Positions 6,731 through 13,427 of a DNA stretch of 13,427 bases are shown piece after piece. Under the pieces are notes generated by a model that made no database searches, was not told where the DNA came from, and saw only the letters and a list, made by a program, of their open reading frames with translations. Each line of letters begins with the position of its first letter. The stretch's first letter is position 1. Both the position numbers and the translations under genes were made by a program. Origin of the DNA: Arenicellales bacterium (GTDB lineage: Bacteria > Pseudomonadota > Gammaproteobacteria > BMS3Bbin11); contig JARFQC010000105.1 in NCBI GenBank assembly GCA_029287965.1, forward strand, positions 1 to 13,427. Reading direction: 5' to 3'.

Positions 6731-7369
6731 TTGGCAAAAAAGAAAAAACATCGTTCCAACCGTGAATGGCTGGACCGGCACATCAATGACAGCTTCGTAA
6801 AAAAAGCGCGCAAGGAAGGATTTCGTGCCCGCTCTGCTTTCAAGCTGGAAGAGATTGACCGCAAGGACAGGCTTGTCCGGGCAGGTATGAATATTATCGA
6901 CCTCGGCGCGGCACCGGGTGGCTGGTGCCAGTATGTGTCCAGGCGACTGTCCGGCAACGGCCACCTGGTTGCCGTTGATCTGCTCGCAATGGCAGACGTC
7001 CCCGGTACGGAATTCATCCAGGGAGATTTTACCGCCCCCGAAATCCAGCAGCAGATAAGCTCGATCATCGACGGCGGCAAGTTTGACCTTGTTTTATCCG
7101 ACATGGCCCCCAATTTAACCGGTATACCCGTGGCAGATCAGGCGCGTTCAATCGGGCTGGCAGAGGCGGTTCTATACTGGTGCCAGACGAATATGGCCAA
7201 AGACGGCAGTCTTTTGATCAAGGTTTTCCAGGGCAGCGGCTTTGATGAACTGCGTAGTGAAATGCGTAAAAGCTTCAGGTCCATTGCAACAAGGAAACCG
7301 GATGCATCACGCGCCAGCAGCTCAGAATTGTACCTGCTGGCAAAGGGATTCAGTGCCACAACGCAGTAA
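6731..7369 (+). CDS. rlmE: 23S rRNA 2'-O-ribose methyltransferase RlmE (FtsJ/RrmJ)
   Basis: A 212-residue SAM-dependent methyltransferase that by family methylates U2552 of 23S rRNA in the A-loop, late in 50S maturation. The K-D-K-E catalytic tetrad falls at K38, D124, K164 and E199, the same numbers as in E. coli RlmE, which also supports the start. The SAM-binding motif DLGAAPGGW is at residues 57-65, and LSDMAPNLTG at 122-131 carries the catalytic aspartate. The start is TTG at 6731, preceded by AGGA at 6722-6725 with a 5-base gap. The gene stands before ftsH, as in E. coli, separated by 127 bp, and is divergent from yhbY. Confidence 0.96.
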   Translation: MAKKKKHRSNREWLDRHINDSFVKKARKEGFRARSAFKLEEIDRKDRLVRAGMNIIDLGAAPGGWCQYVSRRLSGNGHLVAVDLLAMADVPGTEFIQGDFTAPEIQQQISSIIDGGKFDLVLSDMAPNLTGIPVADQARSIGLAEAVLYWCQTNMAKDGSLLIKVFQGSGFDELRSEMRKSFRSIATRKPDASRASSSELYLLAKGFSATTQ

Positions 7370-7496
7370 ACCGGCGGTAACTTTGCTCCAAGGCCCCCTT
7401 ATTGCACGGGTATATGAGTTGTTTCGGGCCAATCAGGCATGCAAAAATAGCGCCTTCCCTGGCATCTAGCTGTCAGACCATATAAGAGGTAACAGT

Positions 7497-9413
7497 TTGA
7501 ACAATCTATCCAAAAACCTTGTCATGTGGCTCGTCATCGCCATCGTGCTGATGACCATTTTCAATAATTTCGCCCCGCGCGAGATGACCAGCAGCATGAA
7601 GGTCGAATATTCCACTTTCCTGACCGAGGTTAAAAACGGCCAGATCTCCCGCGTAGTCATAGAAGGCCGCAATATCAAGGGCACACGCCAGGACGGCAGC
7701 AGTTTCAGGACCTATGCCCCGGATGATCCCGGCATGATCAATGACCTGATTAAAAGCGGTGTGGAGATAGATGCGCGCGAACCGGAAGGTCCATCACTGC
7801 TGATGCAGATCTTCGTCAGCTGGTTCCCGCTGCTGCTGCTGATCGGTGTCTGGATATTCTTCATGCGGCAAATGCAGGGTGGTGGCGGCCGCGGCGCCAT
7901 GAGCTTTGGCAAGAGTAAAGCGCGCATGCTCACTGAGGACAAGAACAAGGTTACGTTTGAAGATGTTGCCGGTGTCGAGGAGGCCAAGGAAGAGGTTGCT
8001 GAACTGGTCGAGTTCCTGCGCGATCCTTCACGCTTCCAGAAGCTTGGCGGAAAAATTCCCCGCGGCGTGCTGATGACAGGTAGTCCCGGTACTGGTAAGA
8101 CCCTGCTGGCAAGAGCGATTGCCGGCGAAGCAAAAGTCCCGTTCTTCACCATCTCTGGTTCCGACTTCGTTGAAATGTTCGTCGGCGTTGGTGCATCGCG
8201 TGTGCGCGATATGTTCGAACAGGCCAAGAAAAACGCGCCCTGCATCATCTTCATCGACGAAATCGATGCAGTCGGCCGTCATCGTGGTGCCGGCCTGGGC
8301 GGCGGACACGACGAACGTGAACAGACACTCAACCAGCTGCTGGTCGAAATGGACGGTTTCGAAGGCAATGAAGGCGTCATCGTCATTGCCGCCACCAACC
8401 GCCCCGATGTGCTCGACCCGGCACTGCTGCGCCCCGGCCGATTCGATCGCCAGGTCTATGTGCCGCTGCCTGACATCCGCGGCCGCGAACAGATACTCAA
8501 GGTTCACATGCGCCAGGTTCCGATCGATGACGACGTCGATGCAAGCATTATCGCCCGTGGTACGCCCGGGTTTTCCGGCGCAGACCTCGCCAACCTGGTC
8601 AACGAGGCGGCGCTTTTCGCCGCGCGTGCAGCACAGCGTACGGTAAAGATGGAGCAATTCGAGCTGGCCAAGGACAAGATCATCATGGGCGTGGAACGTC
8701 GCTCAATAGTTATGCCGGAAGAGGAGCGGCGCAATACGGCCTATCACGAGTCCGGCCACGCTATCGTGGCGAGAATGCTGCCGGGTACCGATCCCGTTCA
8801 TAAAGTGACCATCATCCCACGCGGCCGCGCGCTGGGTGTGACCATGCAGTTACCCACCGAGGACCGTTACAGTCACACGCGTACCTACCTGCTCAACAAC
8901 ATCGCTGTTCTGATGGGCGGGCGGATCGGTGAAGAACTGTTTATGGACCAGATGACCACAGGTGCATCAAACGACTTCGAGCGTGCAACAGATATGGCCC
9001 GCAACATGGTCGTGCGCTGGGGCATGAGCGACCTGCTTGGCACACGTGTCTACGGCGAGAATGAAAGCGAGGTGTTCCTGGGGCGTGACGTGACGACACA
9101 CAAGAACCTCAGTGATTCAACCGCAGAAATGGTCGACAAGGAAATCCGCCGTATCATCGATGAGCAGTACGGCATCGCCCGTAAAATCATCGAAGAGAAC
9201 AGGGACAAGGTAGAAGCCATGGCGCATGCGCTGCTCGACTGGGAAACCATAGACTCGCAGCAGATCGATGACATCATGGCCGGTAAAACACCGCGTCCGC
9301 CTGAAGACTCATCCAGCACCAGTGGCAGCAGTGGTTCCGGTGATTCAGCCAGTTCCACGGAAGACAAGAAAGGCCCGGAACCAAAAATGGACTCGCCAGC
9401 CGGAGAGCATTAA
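7497..9413 (+). CDS. ftsH: ATP-dependent zinc metalloprotease FtsH
   Basis: A 638-residue inner-membrane AAA+ protease. Membrane segments lie at about residues 7-25 and 102-123, with a small periplasmic domain between. The AAA module has Walker A GSPGTGKT (195-202), Walker B IFIDE (251-255), pore residues MFVG (227-230) and the second region of homology AATNRPDVLDPALLRPGRFDR (298-318). The zinc site is HESGH (417-421) with D493 as the likely third ligand. The family degrades membrane proteins and regulators such as sigma-32 and LpxC; LpxC control would link it to the LPS theme here. Walker A carries serine where proline is usual (GPPGTGKT). The tail from about 600 is Ser/Gly/acid-rich. The start is TTG at 7497 with AGAGGT six bases upstream. 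FolP follows after a 6-bp gap. Confidence 0.97.
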   Translation: MNNLSKNLVMWLVIAIVLMTIFNNFAPREMTSSMKVEYSTFLTEVKNGQISRVVIEGRNIKGTRQDGSSFRTYAPDDPGMINDLIKSGVEIDAREPEGPSLLMQIFVSWFPLLLLIGVWIFFMRQMQGGGGRGAMSFGKSKARMLTEDKNKVTFEDVAGVEEAKEEVAELVEFLRDPSRFQKLGGKIPRGVLMTGSPGTGKTLLARAIAGEAKVPFFTISGSDFVEMFVGVGASRVRDMFEQAKKNAPCIIFIDEIDAVGRHRGAGLGGGHDEREQTLNQLLVEMDGFEGNEGVIVIAATNRPDVLDPALLRPGRFDRQVYVPLPDIRGREQILKVHMRQVPIDDDVDASIIARGTPGFSGADLANLVNEAALFAARAAQRTVKMEQFELAKDKIIMGVERRSIVMPEEERRNTAYHESGHAIVARMLPGTDPVHKVTIIPRGRALGVTMQLPTEDRYSHTRTYLLNNIAVLMGGRIGEELFMDQMTTGASNDFERATDMARNMVVRWGMSDLLGTRVYGENESEVFLGRDVTTHKNLSDSTAEMVDKEIRRIIDEQYGIARKIIEENRDKVEAMAHALLDWETIDSQQIDDIMAGKTPRPPEDSSSTSGSSGSGDSASSTEDKKGPEPKMDSPAGEH

Positions 9414-9419
9414 GCAGGA

Positions 9420-10250
9420 ATGCCGGCTAGCAAGGGTGCTATGTCCCTCTTGGCGGAGGGGCGTACGACCATTATGGGCATAATCAATGCGACCCCCGAC
9501 TCCTTCTCGGACGGGGGTCTTTTTCTATCGCTAGACAAAGCCGTCGACCATGCCGCTAGCCTGATCGAAGATGGCGCAGACATGCTTGACCTCGGCGGTG
9601 AATCAACCCGGCCGGGTGCCACCGCAGTAACTCTTCAGCAGGAACTCGATCGTGTTATTCCCGTCATTGAGGCGCTGTCACAACGCTTTGCAACGCCGGT
9701 TTCGATCGACACATCCAAACCTGATGTGATGCGCCATGCCGTAGCGGCGGGTGCTGTCATGATTAACGATGTGCGCGCCTTGCGAGAAGAGGGCGCGCTC
9801 GAGGCCGCCTGTGACTGTTCGGTGCCCGTGTGCCTGATGCACATGCTGGGCGCCCCGCGAACCATGCAGGACAGCCCTGAATACGACGATGTCGTTATAG
9901 ACGTACGGTCGTTTCTCGCTGACCGTACCAAGGCCTGTACTGACGCGGGGATACCTGCCGACAGGCTGATTCTTGATCCCGGTTTTGGATTCGGTAAAAC
10001 GCGCGAACAGAATTTCGCTTTGCTCAATCATCTCGAGGAACTGAGAGTTCTCGGCTTGCCTATCCTGGTCGGCCTGTCACGTAAATCCATGATCGGCCAG
10101 ACGCTCGATCTGCCTGTCGATAAACGCCAGCACGCCAGCGTTGGCCTTGCCTTGATGGCTATCTGGAATGGTGCGAACATTGTTCGCGTTCATGACGTCA
10201 AAGCCACTTCAGATGCTGTGCGCATGGTCGAGGCAGTCAGAAAGCACTAG
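9420..10250 (+). CDS. folP: Dihydropteroate synthase FolP
   Basis: A 276-residue TIM-barrel enzyme that by family joins p-aminobenzoate to 6-hydroxymethyl-7,8-dihydropterin diphosphate in folate synthesis, and is the sulfonamide target. Motifs are MGIINATPDSFSDGG (19-33), DLGGESTRPGA (57-67), SIDTSK (95-100), INDVRA (115-120), MHMLGAPRTMQ (140-150), LDPGFGFGKT (185-194), LSRKSMIG (219-226) and RVHDV (256-260). The ATG at 9420 matches the family spacing to the first motif, but its AGGA directly abuts it. An ATG at 9441 (residue 8) has AAGGG four bases upstream and is a possible alternative. A terminator-like hairpin lies inside codons 24-35. The ftsH-folP-glmM order is the E. coli one. Confidence 0.96.
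   Translation: MPASKGAMSLLAEGRTTIMGIINATPDSFSDGGLFLSLDKAVDHAASLIEDGADMLDLGGESTRPGATAVTLQQELDRVIPVIEALSQRFATPVSIDTSKPDVMRHAVAAGAVMINDVRALREEGALEAACDCSVPVCLMHMLGAPRTMQDSPEYDDVVIDVRSFLADRTKACTDAGIPADRLILDPGFGFGKTREQNFALLNHLEELRVLGLPILVGLSRKSMIGQTLDLPVDKRQHASVGLALMAIWNGANIVRVHDVKATSDAVRMVEAVRKH
9491..9524 (+). terminator. Terminator-like hairpin inside the 5' part of folP
   Basis: GACCCCCG (9491-9498) and CGGGGGTC (9512-9519) form a perfect 8-bp GC-rich stem with a 13-nt loop, followed at once by five T (9520-9524). It starts 78 nt after the ftsH stop and encodes the conserved ATPDSFSDGGLF of FolP. The T-run uses CTT TTT CTA codons where CTG/CTC and TTC prevail nearby. It could attenuate folP-glmM transcription or end ftsH messages. 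Chance, forced by the conserved TPDSFSDGG codons, remains possible. Confidence 0.45.
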
Positions 10251-10306
10251 TAAATGACGCGCATACACCGCGCGAGTAATCAGCAACAAATTCGGCAGGA
10301 TGGTAT

Positions 10307-11665
10307 ATGAAGTTCTTTGGTACTGACGGCATACGCGGACGCATGGGTGAAGAGCCCATCACACCTGTGACCATATTGAAGCTGGGCTGGGCGCTAGGCA
10401 GGGTGCTGGCGGAAAAAAATGGTCACCGGGGCGCCGTCATTATCGGTAAGGACACGCGCGTGTCCGGCTACTTGCTGGAGTCTGCTATCGAAGCAGGCCT
10501 GATCTCTGCCGGAACCGATGTGCAGCTGCTCGGACCCATGCCTACACCGGGCATCGCCTACCTGACCCGTACGGCACGCGCACATGCGGGGGTGGTCATC
10601 AGCGCATCGCATAACCCTTATTCAGACAACGGCATCAAGTTCTTTTCACCGGATGGAGAAAAACTTGATGACGAGATCGAGGGTGCGATCGAAGCCATGA
10701 TGGAAGAGACCATGCAGACGGTAGAATCCAGCGAGCTTGGCAAGGCACGCCGTTATCCGGATGCGGCAGGGCGCTACATCGAGTTCTGCAAAAGCACCAT
10801 ACCTGCCCGCTATACGCTCGAGGGATTGCACATTGTCCTTGATTGCGCGCATGGCGCCAGTTACCACATCGCCCCGCTGGTGCTGGAGGAGCTGGGTGCC
10901 AAGGTGATAACTATCGGCGACGATCCGGATGGCTTCAATATCAATGCCGGCTTCGGCGCGACTGACACGCAGGCCCTGCGGCAGGCGGTAACGGAGAACA
11001 AGGCCGACCTGGGTATCGCGCTCGACGGCGATGCTGATCGCCTGATCATGGTGGATAAACTGGGTAATGAGGTTAATGGTGACCAGCTGCTGCTCATCAT
11101 GGCGCTGGCGAGAAAGGCTCGCGGCTCCTTGAAGGGTGGCGTCGTGGGTACAGTCATGACCAATCTCGGCATGCAGCAGGCTCTTGAAGCACAGGGCATT
11201 GAATTTATTCGCGCTGCGGTCGGTGACCGCTACGTGCTGGATCTGCTCAAGCAGAAGGGCTGGCAGCTGGGAGGAGAATCATCGGGGCATATCATCTGCC
11301 TCGACAAGACGACTACCGGAGACGGCATCATCGCTGCGCTCGAGGTGCTGCGTGTCATGCTGGACACCGGCAAGGGCCTGGACGAGCTCGCATCCGCCAT
11401 GCAGGTCTGTCCGCAAGTCATGATAAACGTCAATGTGCCGCGCAGTTTTGATATCAAATCAGACAGCACGATTTGTAATGCCGTCAAACAGGCTGAAAAG
11501 ACCCTTGGTAGTGATGGCAGGATCGTCTTACGGGCGTCCGGTACAGAGCCGCTCGTTCGAGTCATGATCGAGGGCGTGGACGGTCAACAGGTCCGCAGTG
11601 AGTGCGAATCGCTGGCCGGCGTCGTGCGCGAGGCGGTCGTTGCTTTCAATTCCCTTCACGGGTAA
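10307..11665 (+). CDS. glmM: Phosphoglucosamine mutase GlmM
   Basis: A 452-residue alpha-D-phosphohexomutase that by family interconverts glucosamine 6-phosphate and glucosamine 1-phosphate for UDP-GlcNAc, feeding peptidoglycan and lipid A. The N-terminal KFFGTDGIRG (2-11) is the GlmM signature. The phosphoserine loop VISASHNPYSDNG (97-109) has active S101. The metal loop DGDADR is at 240-245, the sugar loop GGESSGHI at about 322-329, and the phosphate-binding loop RASGTEPLVRV at 409-419. AGGA lies six bases before the ATG. The gene follows folP after 56 bp, as in E. coli, and shares the cell-wall precursor theme. Confidence 0.97.
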   Translation: MKFFGTDGIRGRMGEEPITPVTILKLGWALGRVLAEKNGHRGAVIIGKDTRVSGYLLESAIEAGLISAGTDVQLLGPMPTPGIAYLTRTARAHAGVVISASHNPYSDNGIKFFSPDGEKLDDEIEGAIEAMMEETMQTVESSELGKARRYPDAAGRYIEFCKSTIPARYTLEGLHIVLDCAHGASYHIAPLVLEELGAKVITIGDDPDGFNINAGFGATDTQALRQAVTENKADLGIALDGDADRLIMVDKLGNEVNGDQLLLIMALARKARGSLKGGVVGTVMTNLGMQQALEAQGIEFIRAAVGDRYVLDLLKQKGWQLGGESSGHIICLDKTTTGDGIIAALEVLRVMLDTGKGLDELASAMQVCPQVMINVNVPRSFDIKSDSTICNAVKQAEKTLGSDGRIVLRASGTEPLVRVMIEGVDGQQVRSECESLAGVVREAVVAFNSLHG

Positions 11666-11762
11666 CATTGCGCCCCCATTGGAAGGGCTGCCCGGCGGTA
11701 TAACAGGGCAAGCGGAACGCTGAATACCCTGTTTGGTAACTTGTGCAGAAGAGGATTAAGTA

Positions 11763-12524
11763 ATGCGTCAACCCCTGGTTGCGGGCAATTGGAAAATGAA
11801 TGGCGACAACGCCAGCACTGAATCATTAGTAAACGGCATCATCAGTGGTCGTGACGATGTGACCAATGCCGAAGTACTTATCTGTCCACCTTACATTCTG
11901 ATACCCCGTGCAGCCAGTGTACTGGAACGGCGCGGTGCGGCGAATATCGCTATCGGGGCGCAGGACCTCGATATCAATGCGAATGGCGCCTACACGGGCC
12001 AGATTTCCGCTTCCATGCTCAAAGACGCCGGTTGCAGCTACGTTATTATCGGTCACTCCGAACGACGCAGCATCTATGGCGAATCGGATGCCGACGTTGC
12101 AGAAAAGTTCAAAGTGGCCCAGGCAGGCGGGTTGATTCCGGTTGTTTGCGTGGGTGAAACGCTTGCAGAGCGTGAAGCGAATGAAACCGAGTCCGTTGTT
12201 GCACGCCAGCTCGACGCTGTTATCGATGCAGCAGGTGTCGAGGCGCTTGCCGATTCGGTCATCGCATACGAGCCCGTCTGGGCAATCGGCACCGGCATGA
12301 CTGCCACACCCGAGCAGGCCCAGGACGTGCATGCATTCATCCGCAACCGGATTGCAGGCTTGAATGCCGACGTTGCTGCAGGCGTACGCATTCTTTACGG
12401 CGGCAGCATGAAACCCGACAATGCTGAGTCACTCATCGGTATGGCCGATATCGACGGTGGCCTCATCGGCGGTGCATCACTGGATGCCGAGAGTTTCCTG
12501 GGTATCTGCAAGGCCGCAAACTGA
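11763..12524 (+). CDS. tpiA: Triosephosphate isomerase TpiA
   Basis: A 253-residue TIM barrel that by family interconverts dihydroxyacetone phosphate and glyceraldehyde 3-phosphate. Catalytic residues are N9 and K11 (GNWKMN), H98 (IIGHSERR) and E170 (AYEPVWAIGTG). Phosphate-binding LYGGSMKPDN and GGLIGGASL follow near the C-terminus. The C-hinge of catalytic loop 6 reads GTGMTA where lysine (GTGKTA or GTGKSA) is common, a mild variation. GAGGA lies seven bases before the ATG. The 97-bp gap from glmM contains a short GCCC/GGGC inverted repeat but no convincing promoter. Insertion of tpiA between glmM and secG differs from E. coli but is widespread in other proteobacteria. Confidence 0.97.
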   Translation: MRQPLVAGNWKMNGDNASTESLVNGIISGRDDVTNAEVLICPPYILIPRAASVLERRGAANIAIGAQDLDINANGAYTGQISASMLKDAGCSYVIIGHSERRSIYGESDADVAEKFKVAQAGGLIPVVCVGETLAEREANETESVVARQLDAVIDAAGVEALADSVIAYEPVWAIGTGMTATPEQAQDVHAFIRNRIAGLNADVAAGVRILYGGSMKPDNAESLIGMADIDGGLIGGASLDAESFLGICKAAN

Positions 12525-12537
12525 GCGACTGATTCCA

Positions 12538-13002
12538 ATGATTAACGTACTTATCGCCATACATATCCTGTGCACCATTGCCATTATCGGTCTCGTACTG
12601 ATACAGCATGGAAAAGGCGCGGACGCCGGCGCAGCCTTCGGTGGTGGTGGAGGCGGTGGCGCGTCGGGCTCATTGTTCGGCAGCCAGGGATCAGCCAATT
12701 TTCTCTCCAGGACCACTGCAGTCATTGCGACAATCTTCTTCCTGACCAGCCTGTCCCTTACATATCTGTACAGTCACACGGTTAATCCGAAGAGCGTCAC
12801 CGAAACGGTACTGGAAGCCCCTGCTGATACACCGGCGGTCGTTGAAGAACAGCAGGAGGTCCCGGCCTTACCCGAAGTGCCTGTCGACGAAGTCGCTCCA
12901 CAGGCTGTAGAAGACGTACCGGCAGCACCTGCGAATACCGGTTCCGAGAGTACGGATACGGGTGTGCCAGCGGCACCGTCTGATCAGACTCCCGCAAACT
13001 GA
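12538..13002 (+). CDS. secG: Protein translocase subunit SecG
   Basis: A 154-residue inner-membrane protein of the SecYEG channel. Membrane segments lie at about residues 3-22 and 58-78, joined by the conserved cytosolic loop GKGADAGAAFGG and SGSLFGSQGSANFLSR. That loop includes seven consecutive glycines (35-41). The C-terminal tail from about 82 to 154 is Pro/Ala/Val/Glu-rich and adds some 45 residues over the 110-residue E. coli protein. The ATG at 12538 is chosen because it begins the first membrane helix and lies 13 bp after the tpiA stop; an open frame upstream merely overlaps tpiA. The tRNA-Leu gene follows, as in the E. coli secG-leuU layout. Confidence 0.94.
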   Translation: MINVLIAIHILCTIAIIGLVLIQHGKGADAGAAFGGGGGGGASGSLFGSQGSANFLSRTTAVIATIFFLTSLSLTYLYSHTVNPKSVTETVLEAPADTPAVVEEQQEVPALPEVPVDEVAPQAVEDVPAAPANTGSESTDTGVPAAPSDQTPAN

Positions 13003-13027
13003 CAACACAGAAGGCTTCTATGTTGTC
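13001..13027 (+). other. Hairpin between secG and tRNA-Leu
   Basis: GACAACA (13001-13007, starting within the secG stop codon) pairs perfectly with TGTTGTC (13021-13027). After a C-A mismatch, AGAA pairs with TTCT around a GGC loop. It lies ten bases before the tRNA and has no T-run. It could protect the secG mRNA 3' end after tRNA processing or be an RNase target. The structure is visible; its role is inferred. Confidence 0.5.
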
Positions 13028-13037
13028 CGATCTATAT

Positions 13038-13122
13038 GCCGAAGTGGTGGAATTGGTAGACACGCCGTCTTGAGGGGGCGGTGGCGCGAGCCGTGCCGGT
13101 TCGAGTCCGGCCTTCGGCACCA
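13038..13122 (+). tRNA. leuU: tRNA-Leu (anticodon GAG)
   Basis: An 85-nt class II tRNA. The acceptor arm GCCGAAG pairs with CTTCGGC (13112-13118), followed by discriminator A and an encoded CCA (13120-13122). The D-arm region is TGGTGGAATTGGTAGACA. The anticodon loop TTGAGGG has GAG at 13072-13074, reading CUC and CUU. A long variable arm pairs GGC with GCC around GCGA, and the T-arm is GCCGG TTCGAGT CCGGC. The anticodon stem has one G-T pair. Sequence and position after secG match E. coli leuU. The 35-bp gap from secG suggests co-transcription with that gene. Confidence 0.97.
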
Positions 13123-13137
13123 GTTGCGGTGACACCC

Positions 13138-13177
13138 GCGTCCGGGCCCTGGTTCCAGGTTGGAACACGGGTCCCGC
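13138..13177 (+). other. Large stem-loop downstream of tRNA-Leu
   Basis: GTTCC (13152-13156) and GGAAC (13162-13166) enclose AGGTT. Beyond a small internal loop, GGGCCC (13144-13149) pairs with GGGTCC (13169-13174, one G-U), and GCG with CGC further out. It could guide 3' processing of the tRNA or form part of the terminator region that follows. Confidence 0.45.
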
Positions 13178-13214
13178 GGGGAGCATTCCGAAAGATCAAA
13201 ATGGCCCCGTTTTT
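13177..13214 (+). terminator. Candidate intrinsic terminator of the secG-tRNA unit
   Basis: CGGGG (13177-13181) can pair with CCCCG (13205-13209), followed immediately by five T (13210-13214). The 23-nt loop is longer than usual, so strength is uncertain. Its position after the tRNA and before nuoA is where a terminator is expected. Confidence 0.4.
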
Positions 13215-13224
13215 GCGCGGACTG

Positions 13225-13233
13225 TGGTATCCT
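13225..13233 (+). promoter_or_regulatory. Candidate extended -10 of the nuo operon
   Basis: TGGTATCCT has the TGn extension and a -10-like TATCCT hexamer just after the candidate terminator. No good -35 box lies 17 bp upstream. Transcription from here would leave a leader of about 87 nt before nuoA. That leader contains the near-palindrome 13236-13255 (GGAATTCCTT/AAGGTATTCC). Confidence 0.3.
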
Positions 13234-13326
13234 AGGGAATTCCTTAAGGTATTCCTTCAGGTGGTTGTTCCGGGCGATTGGTCCGGGTCGGAACCTAGGT
13301 AATTTCCGGATCGAAAAATAAAAGTA

Positions 13327-13427
13327 ATGTTATCCAATTACATTCCTATCCTGATCTTCCTCATTGTTGCGGCACTGTTGGGTAGCCTGTTGCTTTTTCT
13401 GGGACGCGTGCTGGCGCCCCATCGTCC
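13327..13427 (+). CDS. nuoA: NADH-quinone oxidoreductase subunit A, N-terminal fragment
   Basis: Thirty-three codons are in the window, beginning MLSNYIPILIFLIVAALLG and continuing into LLLFLGRVLAPHR; the gene runs off the right edge. This is the N-terminus and first membrane helix of complex I subunit NuoA, with the conserved NYxPILIF opening and the basic turn after the helix. NuoA helps form the proton-pumping membrane arm at its junction with the peripheral arm. The rest of nuo presumably follows. The upstream region is A-rich (AAAAATAAAAG) with no clear ribosome-binding site. SecG, tRNA-Leu, nuoA order is common in proteobacteria lacking the E. coli rimP-nusA arrangement here. Confidence 0.88.
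   Translation, partial: MLSNYIPILIFLIVAALLGSLLLFLGRVLAPHR

Noticed and set aside
6332..6964. Longer 210-residue version of the yhbY frame
   Set aside because: The extra N-terminal part overlaps rlmE and its leader, has no domain similarity, and would triple the distance to the conserved start.
7370..7496. Sigma-32 type heat-shock promoter upstream of ftsH
   Set aside because: A CCCCCTTAT run is present, but I see no acceptable CTTGAAA-like box at the right distance, so I cannot support it.
11666..11762. TTGGAA/TATAAC promoter upstream of tpiA
   Set aside because: The two boxes are only 14 bp apart, too close for a standard sigma-70 promoter.
12421..12537. N-terminal extension of SecG starting inside tpiA
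   Set aside because: It lies wholly over the tpiA end in another frame; the ATG at 12538 begins directly with the first SecG helix.
1..13427. CRISPR array, prophage, toxin-antitoxin or known defence genes
   Set aside because: No regularly spaced direct repeats, integrase, phage structural genes or defence motifs were seen; nearly all coding space is accounted for by conserved genes.

Overview
The window is a stretch of proteobacterial chromosome with dense, mostly co-oriented housekeeping genes. Two syntenies point to a gammaproteobacterium, with a betaproteobacterium as second choice. The first is yraN-gmhA-dolP at the left. The second is yhbY<>rlmE-ftsH-folP-glmM-tpiA-secG-tRNA-Leu(GAG)-nuoA at the right. 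The GmhA, DolP, YhbY and RlmE sequences read as close to pseudomonad and enterobacterial homologues. Placement below class level is not possible from the sequence alone.

Positions 1-5289 form a compact plus-strand cell-envelope gene cluster. It holds the last codons of yraN, gmhA (sedoheptulose-7-phosphate isomerase), dolP (BON-domain outer-membrane lipoprotein), a stand-alone heptose-1-phosphate adenylyltransferase (hldC/rfaE2), a GlcD-type FAD-linked 2-hydroxyacid oxidase, and a large transmembrane Ser/Thr kinase with C-terminal Sel1-like repeats. Several junctions overlap (ATGA, TTGA) or are separated by 12-20 bp, so co-transcription is likely. GmhA and HldC catalyse steps of the ADP-heptose route to the LPS inner core.

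Positions 5290-5577 are non-coding. They hold a 148-bp miniature inverted-repeat element with IS5-like ends, flanked by CTAG target duplications. The left duplication supplies the stop codon of the kinase gene. Next come an orphan YiiX/YebB-type permuted papain-fold (NlpC/P60 superfamily) protein and, convergently and overlapping it by 14 bp, yhbY on the minus strand. A short divergent region (6623-6730) with a perfectly symmetric CATTGTACAATG could act as a shared bidirectional promoter for yhbY and rlmE.

Positions 6731-13427 carry rlmE, ftsH, folP, glmM, tpiA, secG, tRNA-Leu(GAG) and the start of nuoA. These cover ribosome maturation, membrane proteolysis, folate, peptidoglycan/LPS precursor synthesis, glycolysis, Sec export and respiratory complex I. 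Regulatory-looking structures here include a terminator-like hairpin with a U-run inside the 5' part of folP, a hairpin between secG and the tRNA, and a structured 204-bp leader with a candidate terminator between the tRNA and nuoA.

I see no CRISPR array, phage, toxin-antitoxin or recognisable defence locus. The least ordinary items are the kinase-Sel1 receptor in a heptose cluster, the MITE at its stop codon, the symmetric divergent promoter and the folP intragenic hairpin.
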